In this document: piece after piece, positions 8,198 to 17,205 of the stretch
How the letters are laid out: the number at the start of each line of letters is the position of its first letter
Numbering within the stretch: position 1 is the first letter of the stretch
DNA from: Isoptericola sp044389085
GTDB taxonomy: Bacteria; Actinomycetota; Actinomycetes; Actinomycetales; Cellulomonadaceae
DNA: 64,000 nucleotides
Assembly: GCF_044389085.1 (NCBI RefSeq)
Contig: NZ_JBIRXP010000005.1
Coordinates: 62,001 to 126,000 of the forward strand
Reading direction: 5' to 3'
The notes under the pieces: generated by a model
Database searches by the model: none
What the model was told of the DNA's origin: nothing
Seen by the model: the letters and a program-made list of their open reading frames with translations, nothing else
Made by a program: the position numbers and the translations under genes

Positions 8198-9696
8198 GGG
8201 GCGACCTCCGACGCGGTGTCGTGGGTGCCGTGGGTGCCGGGCACGGCCGGCCCGCCCGCGGCGAGCTCGTCGCCGAGGCGCCACAGGCCCGACCCGAGGG
8301 ACGACTTCACGAGCACGACGTCGCCCGGCTCGAGCGCCTCGGCGAGCACCGCGCGCGCGGCGTCGAGGTCAGGCACGAAGACCGACTCCTCTCCCCAGGA
8401 CCCCTCCTGCAGGGCACCCTCGTGGATGTGGTACGCCCCGTCGCCGACGACGACGAGCAGCTTGACGTTCAATCGCACCACGAGGCGGCCGATCTCGTCG
8501 TGCGCGGCGCGCGAGCCGTCCCCGAGCTCGAGCATCTCGCCGAGCACGGCGACCGAGCGGCGCGTGCGGCCCGCCATGACGGCGAGGGCCCGCAGCGCGG
8601 CGCGCATGGAGTCCGGGTTGGCGTTGTACGCGTCGTCGATCACGGTGACGCCGTCCGGGCGCTCGGTGACCGCCATCCGGTGCGGGCTCACGGGCGTCGC
8701 ACGGGACAGCCCGTCGGCCACCCCGGCGATCCCGGCGGCGGTGGTGCCGCCCAGCGCGAGGACCGCCGTCGCCGCGGCGAGCGCGTTGCTCACGTGGTGC
8801 GCGCCCACGAGCCGCAGGTCCACGGGCGCCGGCTCCGCCGCGCCCGGGGCGTGCGCCACGGCGAGCCCGAACGAGGCACGGCCGGACGCGTCCACCCGGA
8901 CGTCCGCGGCGCGCACGTCGGCCGAGGTGATGGTGCCGAACGTGGTGACGGTGTGCTCGGGGGCCGCGAGCGACGCCATCGCCGCGACCCGCTGGTCGTC
9001 GGCGTTGAGCACCACCGTGCCACCGGCCACGACGCCCGAGACCATCTCGGCCTTGGTGCGCGCGATCGCCTCGACCGAGCCGAACTTGCCCACGTGCGCG
9101 ACGCCCACCGCGAGCACGATGCCCACGTCGGGCGGGGCGATCCGCGTGAGGTAGGCGATGTTGCCGGGGCCGTCCGCGCCCATCTCGAGCACGAGGAACC
9201 GCGTGGCGTCGGTGACCCGCAGCACGGTCAGCGGCAGGCCGACCTCGTTGTTGAACGACCCGCTGGGCACCACCAGGCCGTCCTCGGGCGCCACGCCCTC
9301 GGGCAGCAGGTCCGCGAGCAGCTGTCCGAGCAGGTCCTTGGTGGTCGTCTTGCCCACCGAGCCGGTGACGGCGACGACCCGCAGGTCGCCGCCGGCCCGC
9401 ACCCGGGCGAGCACGACGCGGGCCAGCTCGCCGAGCGCGGCCTGCACGTCGTCGACGACGACGCTCGGCACGCCCTCGAGCTCGCGGGCGGCGAGGACCA
9501 GCGCGGCCCCCGAGGCGACGGCGGCGCGGGCGAAGTCGTGCCCGTCGACGTGCTCGCCGGGCAGCGCGACGAACAGCCCGCCCGCCTCCACGCGGCGGGA
9601 GTCGACGACGACGGGCCCGGTCACCGGTGTGGCGGCGTCGGCGTGCAGCCGTCCCCCGGTCGCCTCGGCGACGTCGGCGGCGGTCAGCGCGATCAT
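8194..9696 (-). CDS. murF: UDP-MurNAc-tripeptide--D-Ala-D-Ala ligase MurF
   Basis: MurF adds the D-Ala-D-Ala dipeptide, completing the soluble pentapeptide precursor. The 500-residue product has an N-terminal domain with VVDSRRVEAGGLFVALPGE, the ATP loop VVAVTGSVGKTTTKDLLGQ, and the later motif DDAYNANPDSMRAAL typical of MurF. The ATG at 9696 overlaps the murE stop by 4 nt and the gene's stop overlaps mraY, so the four genes murE to murD form a translationally coupled run. Confidence 0.96.
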   Translation of the reverse strand: MIALTAADVAEATGGRLHADAATPVTGPVVVDSRRVEAGGLFVALPGEHVDGHDFARAAVASGAALVLAARELEGVPSVVVDDVQAALGELARVVLARVRAGGDLRVVAVTGSVGKTTTKDLLGQLLADLLPEGVAPEDGLVVPSGSFNNEVGLPLTVLRVTDATRFLVLEMGADGPGNIAYLTRIAPPDVGIVLAVGVAHVGKFGSVEAIARTKAEMVSGVVAGGTVVLNADDQRVAAMASLAAPEHTVTTFGTITSADVRAADVRVDASGRASFGLAVAHAPGAAEPAPVDLRLVGAHHVSNALAAATAVLALGGTTAAGIAGVADGLSRATPVSPHRMAVTERPDGVTVIDDAYNANPDSMRAALRALAVMAGRTRRSVAVLGEMLELGDGSRAAHDEIGRLVVRLNVKLLVVVGDGAYHIHEGALQEGSWGEESVFVPDLDAARAVLAEALEPGDVVLVKSSLGSGLWRLGDELAAGGPAVPGTHGTHDTASEVAP

Positions 9697-11336
9697 GCGG
9701 TGGTCCTCTCGTGCCGCCGCTGCAGCGCGCGGCGGGCCTCTTCACGGTCGTCGAGCTCGAGGTCGACGCCCGCGACCTCCTGGATGGTCTCGTGGCCCCG
9801 GCCCGCCACGAGGACGGTGTCGTCGGCCCCCGCGTCGAGCACGGCGGCCTCGATGGCGGCCGCACGCGGCGCGGCCTCGGTCACGACGACGTCGCGACCC
9901 GACTCCCGGGCCGCCTCGCGGGCCGCGCGGGCCCCGTCGAGGACGGCGGCCCGCACGACCGCCGCGTCCTCGCCGTGGGGGTCGTCGTCGGTGACGACGA
10001 CGACGTCCGCCCCCTCGACGGCGGCGGCGCCCATGGCCGGGCGCTTGCCCTTGTCCCGGTCGCCCGTGGCGCCGAAGACGACGACGAGCCGGCCGGCCGT
10101 CGTCGGGCGCAGGGCGGCGAGCGCCAGCTCGAGGGCCTCGGTGTTGTGCGCGAAGTCCACGATGACGCGCGGGTGCCCGTCGCCGCCCGCCCCGACGACC
10201 TCCATGCGTCCCGGGACGACGGCCGACAGTCCGCCCACGGTGTCCAGGGCCTCGGCCACGTCCTCGACGTGCGCGCCGCCCTCGAGCACCATCGCGACGG
10301 CCAGCGCGGCGTTCGCCACGTTGAACCCCCCGGGCAGGGACGTCGACGTGCGCAGCGAGCGGCCGTCGGTGTGCGACAGCGTGAACGCGGAACCGGTGCC
10401 GTGCTGCGCGACGTCGGTGACGGTCCAGTCGGCCCGCGCCTCGCCGTCGCGCGGCTCGCGGGTGCGCAGCGTCGCCACGGGGACCTGTGCGGCGGCCGCC
10501 ATGCGCTCGCCCCACACGTCGTCCACGACCACGACGCCGCGGCGCGCGTGCTCCGGGGTGAACAGCAGGGCCTTCGCGTCGAAGTACGACTGCAGGTCGC
10601 CGTGGAAGTCCAGGTGGTCCTGGCTGAGGTTGGTGAAGCCGACCACCCCGAACTCGATGCCGTCCACGCGGTGCATCGACAGCGAGTGGGAGGAGACCTC
10701 CATCGCGAGCGTGCGCACCTCGGCCTCGCACATCGCGGCGAGCAGCGCCTGGAGGTCCGCGGCCTCCGGCGTGGTGAGCCGGCTGGGCAGCACCGTGTCG
10801 CCCGCGCGCATCTCGACCGTGCCGATCAGGCCGCCGGTCCAGCCGAGGGCCCGCAGCAGGTGGTCCACCTGGTAGGTCGTCGTCGTCTTGCCGTTCGTGC
10901 CGGTGACGCCGAAGGTCATGAGGTGCTCGGCGGGCTCGCCGTAGACCCAGGCGGCGACGGGCCCGAGCACCGCGCGCGGGTCCGCGGCGACGAGGACCGG
11001 CACCGCCGGGTCGAGGGCGTCCGGCCCGGCGGCGAGGGTGGCCGCGCCGGCCGCGTCGGTCAGCACGGCGCGCGCCCCCCGGGCCACGGCGTCGGCCGCG
11101 AACCGTGCGCCGTGGGCGTGCGCACCGGGAAGGGCGACGAACAGGTCGCCACCGGAGACCGCACGGTTGTCGGACGCGACCGAGGTGACGACGGTGTCGG
11201 CGGGGACCTGGGGCCGGGAGCCGGCCTCGTCGGGCGCCGCCGGAGTCGTCACCTCGAGCCCGAAGGTCAGGGCGAGGTCCCGCACCCGCCGGGGCGTCGT
11301 GCCCGCGGGCCGGATACGGGGAAGCGGGGATGTCAC
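9693..11336 (-). CDS. murE: UDP-MurNAc-L-Ala-D-Glu ligase MurE, probably L-Lys/L-Orn-adding
   Basis: MurE adds the third residue of the stem peptide. The product (about 547 residues from GTG at 11336) has the ATP loop GVTGTNGKTTTT at about 144-154, NLSQDHLDFHGD, and GDRDKGKRPAMG. Where diaminopimelate-adding enzymes carry DNPR, this protein reads TDDDPHGED (about 449-457), lacking the arginine that holds the DAP carboxylate. This suggests a Lys- or Orn-type wall. The start is uncertain because there is no good ribosome site; another in-frame GTG lies at 11375. It follows ftsI after a 132-nt gap and overlaps murF. Confidence 0.94.
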   Translation of the reverse strand: MTSPLPRIRPAGTTPRRVRDLALTFGLEVTTPAAPDEAGSRPQVPADTVVTSVASDNRAVSGGDLFVALPGAHAHGARFAADAVARGARAVLTDAAGAATLAAGPDALDPAVPVLVAADPRAVLGPVAAWVYGEPAEHLMTFGVTGTNGKTTTTYQVDHLLRALGWTGGLIGTVEMRAGDTVLPSRLTTPEAADLQALLAAMCEAEVRTLAMEVSSHSLSMHRVDGIEFGVVGFTNLSQDHLDFHGDLQSYFDAKALLFTPEHARRGVVVVDDVWGERMAAAAQVPVATLRTREPRDGEARADWTVTDVAQHGTGSAFTLSHTDGRSLRTSTSLPGGFNVANAALAVAMVLEGGAHVEDVAEALDTVGGLSAVVPGRMEVVGAGGDGHPRVIVDFAHNTEALELALAALRPTTAGRLVVVFGATGDRDKGKRPAMGAAAVEGADVVVVTDDDPHGEDAAVVRAAVLDGARAAREAARESGRDVVVTEAAPRAAAIEAAVLDAGADDTVLVAGRGHETIQEVAGVDLELDDREEARRALQRRHERTTA

Positions 11337-11367
11337 GGAGAAGAACCTACCGTCTGCGTGCCAGGGG

Positions 11368-11388
11368 CCCGGCACCCGGTGTGCCGGG
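11368..11388. other. Stem-loop in the ftsI-murE gap
   Basis: Perfect 8-bp arms CCCGGCAC (11368-11375) and GTGCCGGG (11381-11388) around a 5-nt loop lie just upstream of murE. No T-run follows on the minus strand, so this is more likely an mRNA structure or weak pause between ftsI and murE than a true terminator. Confidence 0.4.
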
Positions 11389-11468
11389 AATGAGAACCGT
11401 CACGGACCGCACGGCGCCGCTCGTCGGGCGGCTCGCCGCGCCGCTCACAGGGGCGATCACCGGGTCGC

Positions 11469-13586
11469 TCACCACGTGAGGGGGTAGGGCTTGAACGGGG
11501 TCGCGCTCGGCGGCACGTCCATCTTCTGCAGCGTGTACCCCATGAGGTCGCTGAAGACCGGTGCGGCCACCACGCCGCCGAAGATCGACGACTGCGGGCT
11601 GCGCAGGAAGACGGACACCGTGTAGCGCGGGTCGTCGGCGGGCGCGACGCCGATGAACGACGCCATGTAGGTGGTGCCGGACCCGGTCCACATCTGGGCG
11701 GTACCGGTCTTGCCCGCCACCCGGTAGCCGGGCACCCGCGCGTTGGCGGCCGTGCCCTCCTCCCCCACGACGGACTCCATCATCCGCATCACGGACGCCG
11801 CCGTCTTCTCGGAGACCACCCGGTCCTCACCCGGGGCCTCGGCGGGCGTGAACGTGCCGTCCGGCGCCCGCGTGCCGGCCACCAGGCTGGGCTCCACCCG
11901 GACGCCGCCGTTCGCGATCGTGGAGAAGACCTGCGTCGCCTGCATGGCGTTCACGGCCACGCCCTGTCCGAACAGGATCGCGTACGGGGTGCGGGCGTCG
12001 TGCGCCAGCGTCTGCTCCGAGGGCAGGATGCCCGCCGACTCGCCCGGCAGCCCGAGGCCGGTCGGGTTCCCGAACCCGAACTTGCCCAGGTAGTCGTAGC
12101 GGACGTCCAGCGGGATCTTCTCGCCGATCTGCACCGTGCCCGTGTTCGACGAGTGCGCGAGCACGCCGGCGAGCGTCAGCCGCTGCTCCGGGTGCTCGTG
12201 CGAGTCCTTGAAGGACTCGCCGTTGGGGGTCGTGTACCGGTAGGGCACCCGGAACTGGCTGTCCGGTGACCAGTAGCCCTCCTCGAGGGCCGCCGCCATC
12301 GTGATGACCTTGCCCGTCGACCCCGGCTCGAAGACGTCCTTCACGGCGCGCGAGCCGTTGGCGACGGCGGACGTCGACCGGTCGTTGGGGTCGACGTCGC
12401 CCGAGTCCGCCACCGCCAGCACCTGACCCGTGCGCACGTCCTCCACGACGGCCATGGCGTACTGGGCGCCGGTCTTCGAGACGGCGTCGTCGAGCAGCTC
12501 CTCCGCCTTCCACTGGACGTCGGAGTCGATGGTGAGCTGCACGTCGCTGCCGGGCACGGCCTCGGTGGCGTCGCGCTCGGATCCCGGGATCGGGACGCCG
12601 TCGCGGCCGCGCTCGTAGGTGACCTTGCCGTCGGTGCCGGCGAGCACGTCCTCGTAGGCGCGCTCGAGCCCGCCCTGCCCCACCTGGTCGCGGTCGACGA
12701 AGCCGACGAGCGTGCCGGCGACCACGCCCGCCGGGTAGGTGCGGCGCGAGGTCAGCTCGGTGCGGATGTAGGCCTGGAGGTCGAGCTTGGCGATCGCCCG
12801 CTGCACCTCGGGCACCGCGTTGCGCTGGAGGATCACGTACCGGTCGTCGCCGTTGAGCTTCGCGGCGAGCTCCGCGGGGTCCTCGTCGAGGATCGGCGCG
12901 AGGAGCTGCGCGATGCCGAGCGCGCCGTCCTGCACGGCCCGGCCCGTGTCCGTGTCCACGCGCTGGCCGCCCTGGAAACCCTGGATGGCGAGCGTGTCGG
13001 CCGAGATCGTGTACCGGTCCACCGACGTCGCGAGCACGCGTCCGTTCGTGTCGACGATGTCGCCGCGGTGCGCCAGCTCCACCGAGTGCGTCGTGCGCGC
13101 CTCCTGGGCCTTCGCGGCGAGCGCCGGCCCCTGGAAGATCTGCACCTGGACCAGCCGCCCGACGAAGACCGTGAGCACGAGCGCCGCGACGACCATGATC
13201 CACCGCTGGCGGCGTCCGGGGTCGCCGGGCCGGCCGCGGACCGCGGAGCCGGCCCGCGGGCGCGGCGGGGCGCCCCCGCTGCGCGCCGGCGCGCGCCCGG
13301 GAGCGCGGACCGCCGTCGACGGGGCACGCCGCCGCCCGCCGCCCGACGCGCGGGTCGAGGACGGATCGGTGCGCCGGCCTGCCGCCGGCCGCGCCGCGCC
13401 CGACCGGCCACCGCCCGACCGAGGGGTCGAGCGCGAGGCCGAACCGTTCGCGGTGCGGGAGGAGCTCACCCCCCGAGTCTGCGGGGCCGGGGCCCGGGTC
13501 GTGCGCGCCGGGCCCGGGCGTGTCGCACGCCCGGGCGCGGGGCGGCCCGAGCCCGAGCCGCGCCCGGCGGACGTCCGCCCCGTCAC
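11469..13586 (-). CDS. ftsI: Septal transpeptidase FtsI (class B penicillin-binding protein)
   Basis: FtsI crosslinks septal peptidoglycan together with FtsW. The 705-residue product has an unusually long cytoplasmic tail of about 128 residues rich in Arg, Gly, Pro and Ser, a single membrane anchor at about 129-148 (WIMVVAALVLTVFVGRLVQV), a PBP dimer domain, then a transpeptidase domain with all three active-site motifs: STGK (in FEPGSTGKVITM), SSN (in AHSSNTGTVQ) and KTG (in VAGKTGTAQMW). The GTG at 13586 overlaps the stop of the FtsL-like gene (GTGA). No PASTA repeats are seen. The low-complexity tail is poorly conserved in this family, and its role is unknown. Confidence 0.96.
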   Translation of the reverse strand: MTGRTSAGRGSGSGRPAPGRATRPGPARTTRAPAPQTRGVSSSRTANGSASRSTPRSGGGRSGAARPAAGRRTDPSSTRASGGGRRRAPSTAVRAPGRAPARSGGAPPRPRAGSAVRGRPGDPGRRQRWIMVVAALVLTVFVGRLVQVQIFQGPALAAKAQEARTTHSVELAHRGDIVDTNGRVLATSVDRYTISADTLAIQGFQGGQRVDTDTGRAVQDGALGIAQLLAPILDEDPAELAAKLNGDDRYVILQRNAVPEVQRAIAKLDLQAYIRTELTSRRTYPAGVVAGTLVGFVDRDQVGQGGLERAYEDVLAGTDGKVTYERGRDGVPIPGSERDATEAVPGSDVQLTIDSDVQWKAEELLDDAVSKTGAQYAMAVVEDVRTGQVLAVADSGDVDPNDRSTSAVANGSRAVKDVFEPGSTGKVITMAAALEEGYWSPDSQFRVPYRYTTPNGESFKDSHEHPEQRLTLAGVLAHSSNTGTVQIGEKIPLDVRYDYLGKFGFGNPTGLGLPGESAGILPSEQTLAHDARTPYAILFGQGVAVNAMQATQVFSTIANGGVRVEPSLVAGTRAPDGTFTPAEAPGEDRVVSEKTAASVMRMMESVVGEEGTAANARVPGYRVAGKTGTAQMWTGSGTTYMASFIGVAPADDPRYTVSVFLRSPQSSIFGGVVAAPVFSDLMGYTLQKMDVPPSATPFKPYPLTW

Positions 13587-14017
13587 GGCGTCTCCGTGTC
13601 GCCGATCCCGACCTTCGCGCGCTTCTCGACGCTGATCATCGTCGGGTCCTCGGCGGGGACCATGCCGAGCTTCGTGGCACGCTCGGCCAGCGACGCCTCC
13701 GCGGCCCGGAGCTGCTCCTGCTGCGTCTGGACGTCCTGCGCCACCTGACCGACCTCGGCCTGCAGCCGGGACGCCTCGTACGACCCGCGCGCCATCGACG
13801 TGTTGAGGAGCAGGGCGGCGAGCAGCGCGGCGGCCAGGATGACCGCGCACAGGACGAGGAACGGGACGCCCGACGTCGCCTGGAGGGGCGCACGGACCGC
13901 GTCCAGCCGACGACCGCGATCGGCGGCGCCGCCGGGCAGCGACGTCAGCGGAGCGCGGCGGGGGGCCGCGGCGGGGCGGCGGGTCCCGGGGCTGGCGGGG
14001 GCACGCAGGGCGCTCAT
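13583..14017 (-). CDS. ftsL: FtsL-like septum formation protein
   Basis: This is a small bitopic protein in the ftsL position between rsmH and ftsI. The 144-residue product has a basic Pro/Ala-rich tail (about 1-50), one membrane span (about 51-72, VPFLVLCAVILAAALLAALL) and an extracytoplasmic coiled coil (ASRLQAEVGQVAQDVQTQQE and on). FtsL with FtsB/DivIC and FtsQ activates FtsWI. The ATG at 14017 has a near-perfect AAGGAGG ribosome site lying inside the end of rsmH, and its stop overlaps ftsI. Assignment rests on topology and position, since sequence conservation in FtsL is low. Confidence 0.85.
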   Translation of the reverse strand: MSALRAPASPGTRRPAAAPRRAPLTSLPGGAADRGRRLDAVRAPLQATSGVPFLVLCAVILAAALLAALLLNTSMARGSYEASRLQAEVGQVAQDVQTQQEQLRAAEASLAERATKLGMVPAEDPTMISVEKRAKVGIGDTETP

Positions 14018-15078
14018 CGGCGGTCCTCCTTGATGTGCGGGGCGGTGCGCGAGGCGGTGTGCGGACGCGTGGCCTGACGACCGGTCGCGGGGCGCATGTG
14101 GTCGGGGGTGGGGCGGACGCGACGGGCGGCCCGCAGGCGGACGGACGCGGCCCGGGGGTTGCGCTCCAGCTCCGCCTCGTCCGCCTCCTCGGCGCCCCGC
14201 GTGAGGGCCTCGAGGTAGGGCTTGTGCGTCTCCGGCTCGACCGGCAGGCCGGCCGGCGCGCTCGACGTCGTCCCGCGCGCGATGGCCCGCTTGACGATCC
14301 GGTCCTCCAGCGACTGGTAGGACTCGACGACGATCCGCCCGCCGACGGCCAGCGCCTCGATCGCGGCGGGCACGGCGCGCTCGAGGACCTCGAGCTCGCC
14401 GTTCACCTCGATCCGCAGCGCCTGGAACGTCCGCTTGGACGGGTTGCCGCCGGTGCGCCGCGCCGCGGCGGGGATGGACGCCCGCACCAGGTCGGCGAGC
14501 TCGCCGGTGCGCTCCCACGGCCGTTCGTCGCGACGGCGCACGATCGCGCGGGCGATGCGCGGCGCGAACCGCTCCTCGCCGTACTCGCGCAGCACCCGGG
14601 CGAGCGCACGCTCGTCGTAGGAGTTGAGGACGTCCGCGGCGGTGGCGCCGCGCGTCTGGTCCATGCGCATGTCGAGCGGGGCGTCCTGGGCGTAGGCGAA
14701 GCCGCGGTCGGCCTCGTCGAGCTGCAGCGACGACACGCCGAGGTCCATGAGGACCCCCTGGACGCCGGCCAGGCCGAGGTCCGCGACCACGTCACCGATC
14801 TCGTCGTACACCGCGTGCACCGGCGTGAAGCGCTCGCCGAAGCGTTCGAGCCGGGCGCCGGCGAGGCGCAGCGCCTCGGTGTCCCGGTCGATCCCGACGA
14901 CCCGAGCGGTCGGGACCTGCTCGAGCACCGCCTCCGTGTGGCCGCCCATGCCCAGCGTGCAGTCGACCAGCACGCTGCCGGGCGCCTCGAGCGCCGGGGC
15001 GAGGAGGTCGACGCACCGCTGGAGCAGCACGGGCAGGTGGCGGTCTCCCGTGGGTCGCGCGTCGTCCGGTGTGCTCAT
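14014..15078 (-). CDS. rsmH: 16S rRNA C1402 N4-methyltransferase RsmH (MraW)
   Basis: RsmH methylates N4 of C1402 in the decoding site of 16S rRNA using S-adenosylmethionine. The 354-residue product begins HLPVLLQRCVDLL, followed by the SAM motif LVDCTLGMGGHTEAVL, then VLMDLGVSSLQLDEADRGFAY and AIEALAVGGRIVVESYQSLED, all diagnostic. The ATG at 15078 follows a strong GGAGGA site. Its stop overlaps the FtsL-like gene. It is the second gene of the dcw cluster, 174 nt after mraZ. Confidence 0.97.
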   Translation of the reverse strand: MSTPDDARPTGDRHLPVLLQRCVDLLAPALEAPGSVLVDCTLGMGGHTEAVLEQVPTARVVGIDRDTEALRLAGARLERFGERFTPVHAVYDEIGDVVADLGLAGVQGVLMDLGVSSLQLDEADRGFAYAQDAPLDMRMDQTRGATAADVLNSYDERALARVLREYGEERFAPRIARAIVRRRDERPWERTGELADLVRASIPAAARRTGGNPSKRTFQALRIEVNGELEVLERAVPAAIEALAVGGRIVVESYQSLEDRIVKRAIARGTTSSAPAGLPVEPETHKPYLEALTRGAEEADEAELERNPRAASVRLRAARRVRPTPDHMRPATGRQATRPHTASRTAPHIKEDRR

Positions 15079-15252
15079 CGTGGTCCTCCTCTCGCTGGTG
15101 GTCTCGTGCCGGGGTGGTGGGGCCCCGCCCGGCCAGGTCTCCCTCCGCGCCGTTCTGGCGCCGGGGAAGTGCGCCAGACCCTCGCGGGAGGAGGCCTCGT
15201 CGTGCGGGGCCGTTGCTGCTGGGCTGCTGTGCGGTTGTGGGTGGTGCGTGGT

Positions 15253-15723
15253 TCAGAACTGCAGGTCGGGGAAGATCTGCTCGGACGTCTCGGAGTACGA
15301 CGACTCCTGCTCGGCCAGGTAGGTCTCCCAGGTGGTCCGGTCCCAGACCTCCACGCGGGTGCCGGCGCCGATCACGGCGACGTCCCGGTCGAGGCCGGCG
15401 TACGCGCGCAGGGCGGCCGGGACGACCACCCGCCCCTGCTTGTCCGGCAGCTCGTCGCTGGCACCCGACAGGAACACGCGCAGGTAGTCGCGCGCCTGCC
15501 GGCTGGTCACGGGGGCCTGCCGCACCTGCTCGTACATACGGCCGAACTCGTCCATCGGGAGGAGGAAGAGGCAGCGCTCCTGTCCCCTCGTCATGACGAG
15601 GCCGGGAGCGAGTCGGGCACGGAACTTCGCGGGGAGGATGAGCCGGCCCTTCTCGTCGAGCTTGGGGGTGTAGGTGCCGAGCAGCAGCCCGGACCCCGGA
15701 AACGTGTCCTCCAGACCTGCCAC
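15253..15723 (-). CDS. mraZ: Transcriptional regulator MraZ
   Basis: MraZ is a SpoVT/AbrB-fold DNA-binding protein that forms rings and controls its own division/wall cluster. The product (about 156 residues from GTG at 15723, preceded by GGGGAGG) carries two copies of the swapped-hairpin domain: LLLGTYTPKLDEKGRLILPAKF near the N-terminus and SDELPDKQGRVVVPAALRAY in the second half. It is the first gene of the dcw cluster. Its presumed operator, three 10-bp-spaced repeats, lies 31-56 bp upstream. The start is slightly longer than usual; a second GTG at 15732 is also possible. Confidence 0.94.
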   Translation of the reverse strand: MAGLEDTFPGSGLLLGTYTPKLDEKGRLILPAKFRARLAPGLVMTRGQERCLFLLPMDEFGRMYEQVRQAPVTSRQARDYLRVFLSGASDELPDKQGRVVVPAALRAYAGLDRDVAVIGAGTRVEVWDRTTWETYLAEQESSYSETSEQIFPDLQF

Positions 15724-15753
15724 GGCTCGCACCTCCCCTCGCGCTCCCGCGGC

Positions 15754-15779
15754 CTCCAAACTACTCCACTTTCCTCCAC
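15754..15779 (-). promoter_or_regulatory. MraZ-type operator: three 10-bp-spaced repeats before mraZ
   Basis: On the minus strand GTGGAG occurs at 15779-15774 and 15769-15764, with TTGGAG at 15759-15754: three units at an exact 10-bp period. E. coli MraZ is known to bind TGGG-type direct repeats with this same period upstream of mraZ. Position just upstream of mraZ fits autoregulation. Confidence 0.75.
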
Positions 15780-15882
15780 CGGGCGCGGCCAACGATGGGC
15801 ACCACTCCCCATCTCACCCGCTCCTCACACAGTCCCCCCACATCGCCGCAGGTCAGGGCATCGGGACCGGGCCCGACACCGG

Positions 15883-16001
15883 GTGGAGGACGGTGGAGGG
15901 AAAGCCGGCACGCGCGTGTCGCAGGAGGCCCGCACGCGGGGCCGAGAGGCCCTCGCGGCGTGCAGCGGCACCCGCGGGGCGCGGCGTGGAGCGATGTGGA
16001 G
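15883..16001 (+). promoter_or_regulatory. Two pairs of MraZ-type repeats facing moxR
   Basis: On the plus strand GTGGAG occurs at 15883-15888 and 15893-15898, and again at 15986-15991 and 15996-16001. Each pair has the same exact 10-bp period as the mraZ operator but the opposite orientation. The second pair ends about 35 bp before the putative moxR -10 box. Binding by MraZ is inferred from the repeat architecture. Confidence 0.5.
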
Positions 16002-16013
16002 CGGGTGATCGTC

Positions 16014-16042
16014 GTCACGTCCGGGCCGGGTTCCACTAGGCT
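16014..16042 (+). promoter_or_regulatory. Putative moxR promoter
   Basis: A -10-like TAGGCT lies at 16037-16042 with a weak -35 candidate (GTCACG, 16014-16019) 17 bp upstream. The transcript would carry a short leader with GGAGG at 16069-16073 before the GTG at 16080. The -35 match is poor, so this is tentative. Confidence 0.35.
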
Positions 16043-16079
16043 GCGAGAACGTCACGAGCACGTGAACCGGAGGTCACCC

Positions 16080-17198
<1,119 letters not shown>

Positions 17199-17205
17199 GC
17201 CGGCG

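Larger units (their letters stand above)
15724..16079. promoter_or_regulatory. Divergent control region between mraZ and moxR
   Basis: This is a 356-bp gap between the divergent mraZ and moxR genes. I see no convincing coding sequence in it. It contains three GTGGAG-type repeats facing mraZ and four facing moxR (annotated separately), plus a -10-like TAGGCT near moxR. The phasing and two-way orientation suggest that one regulator, MraZ, reads both promoters. Confidence 0.6.
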
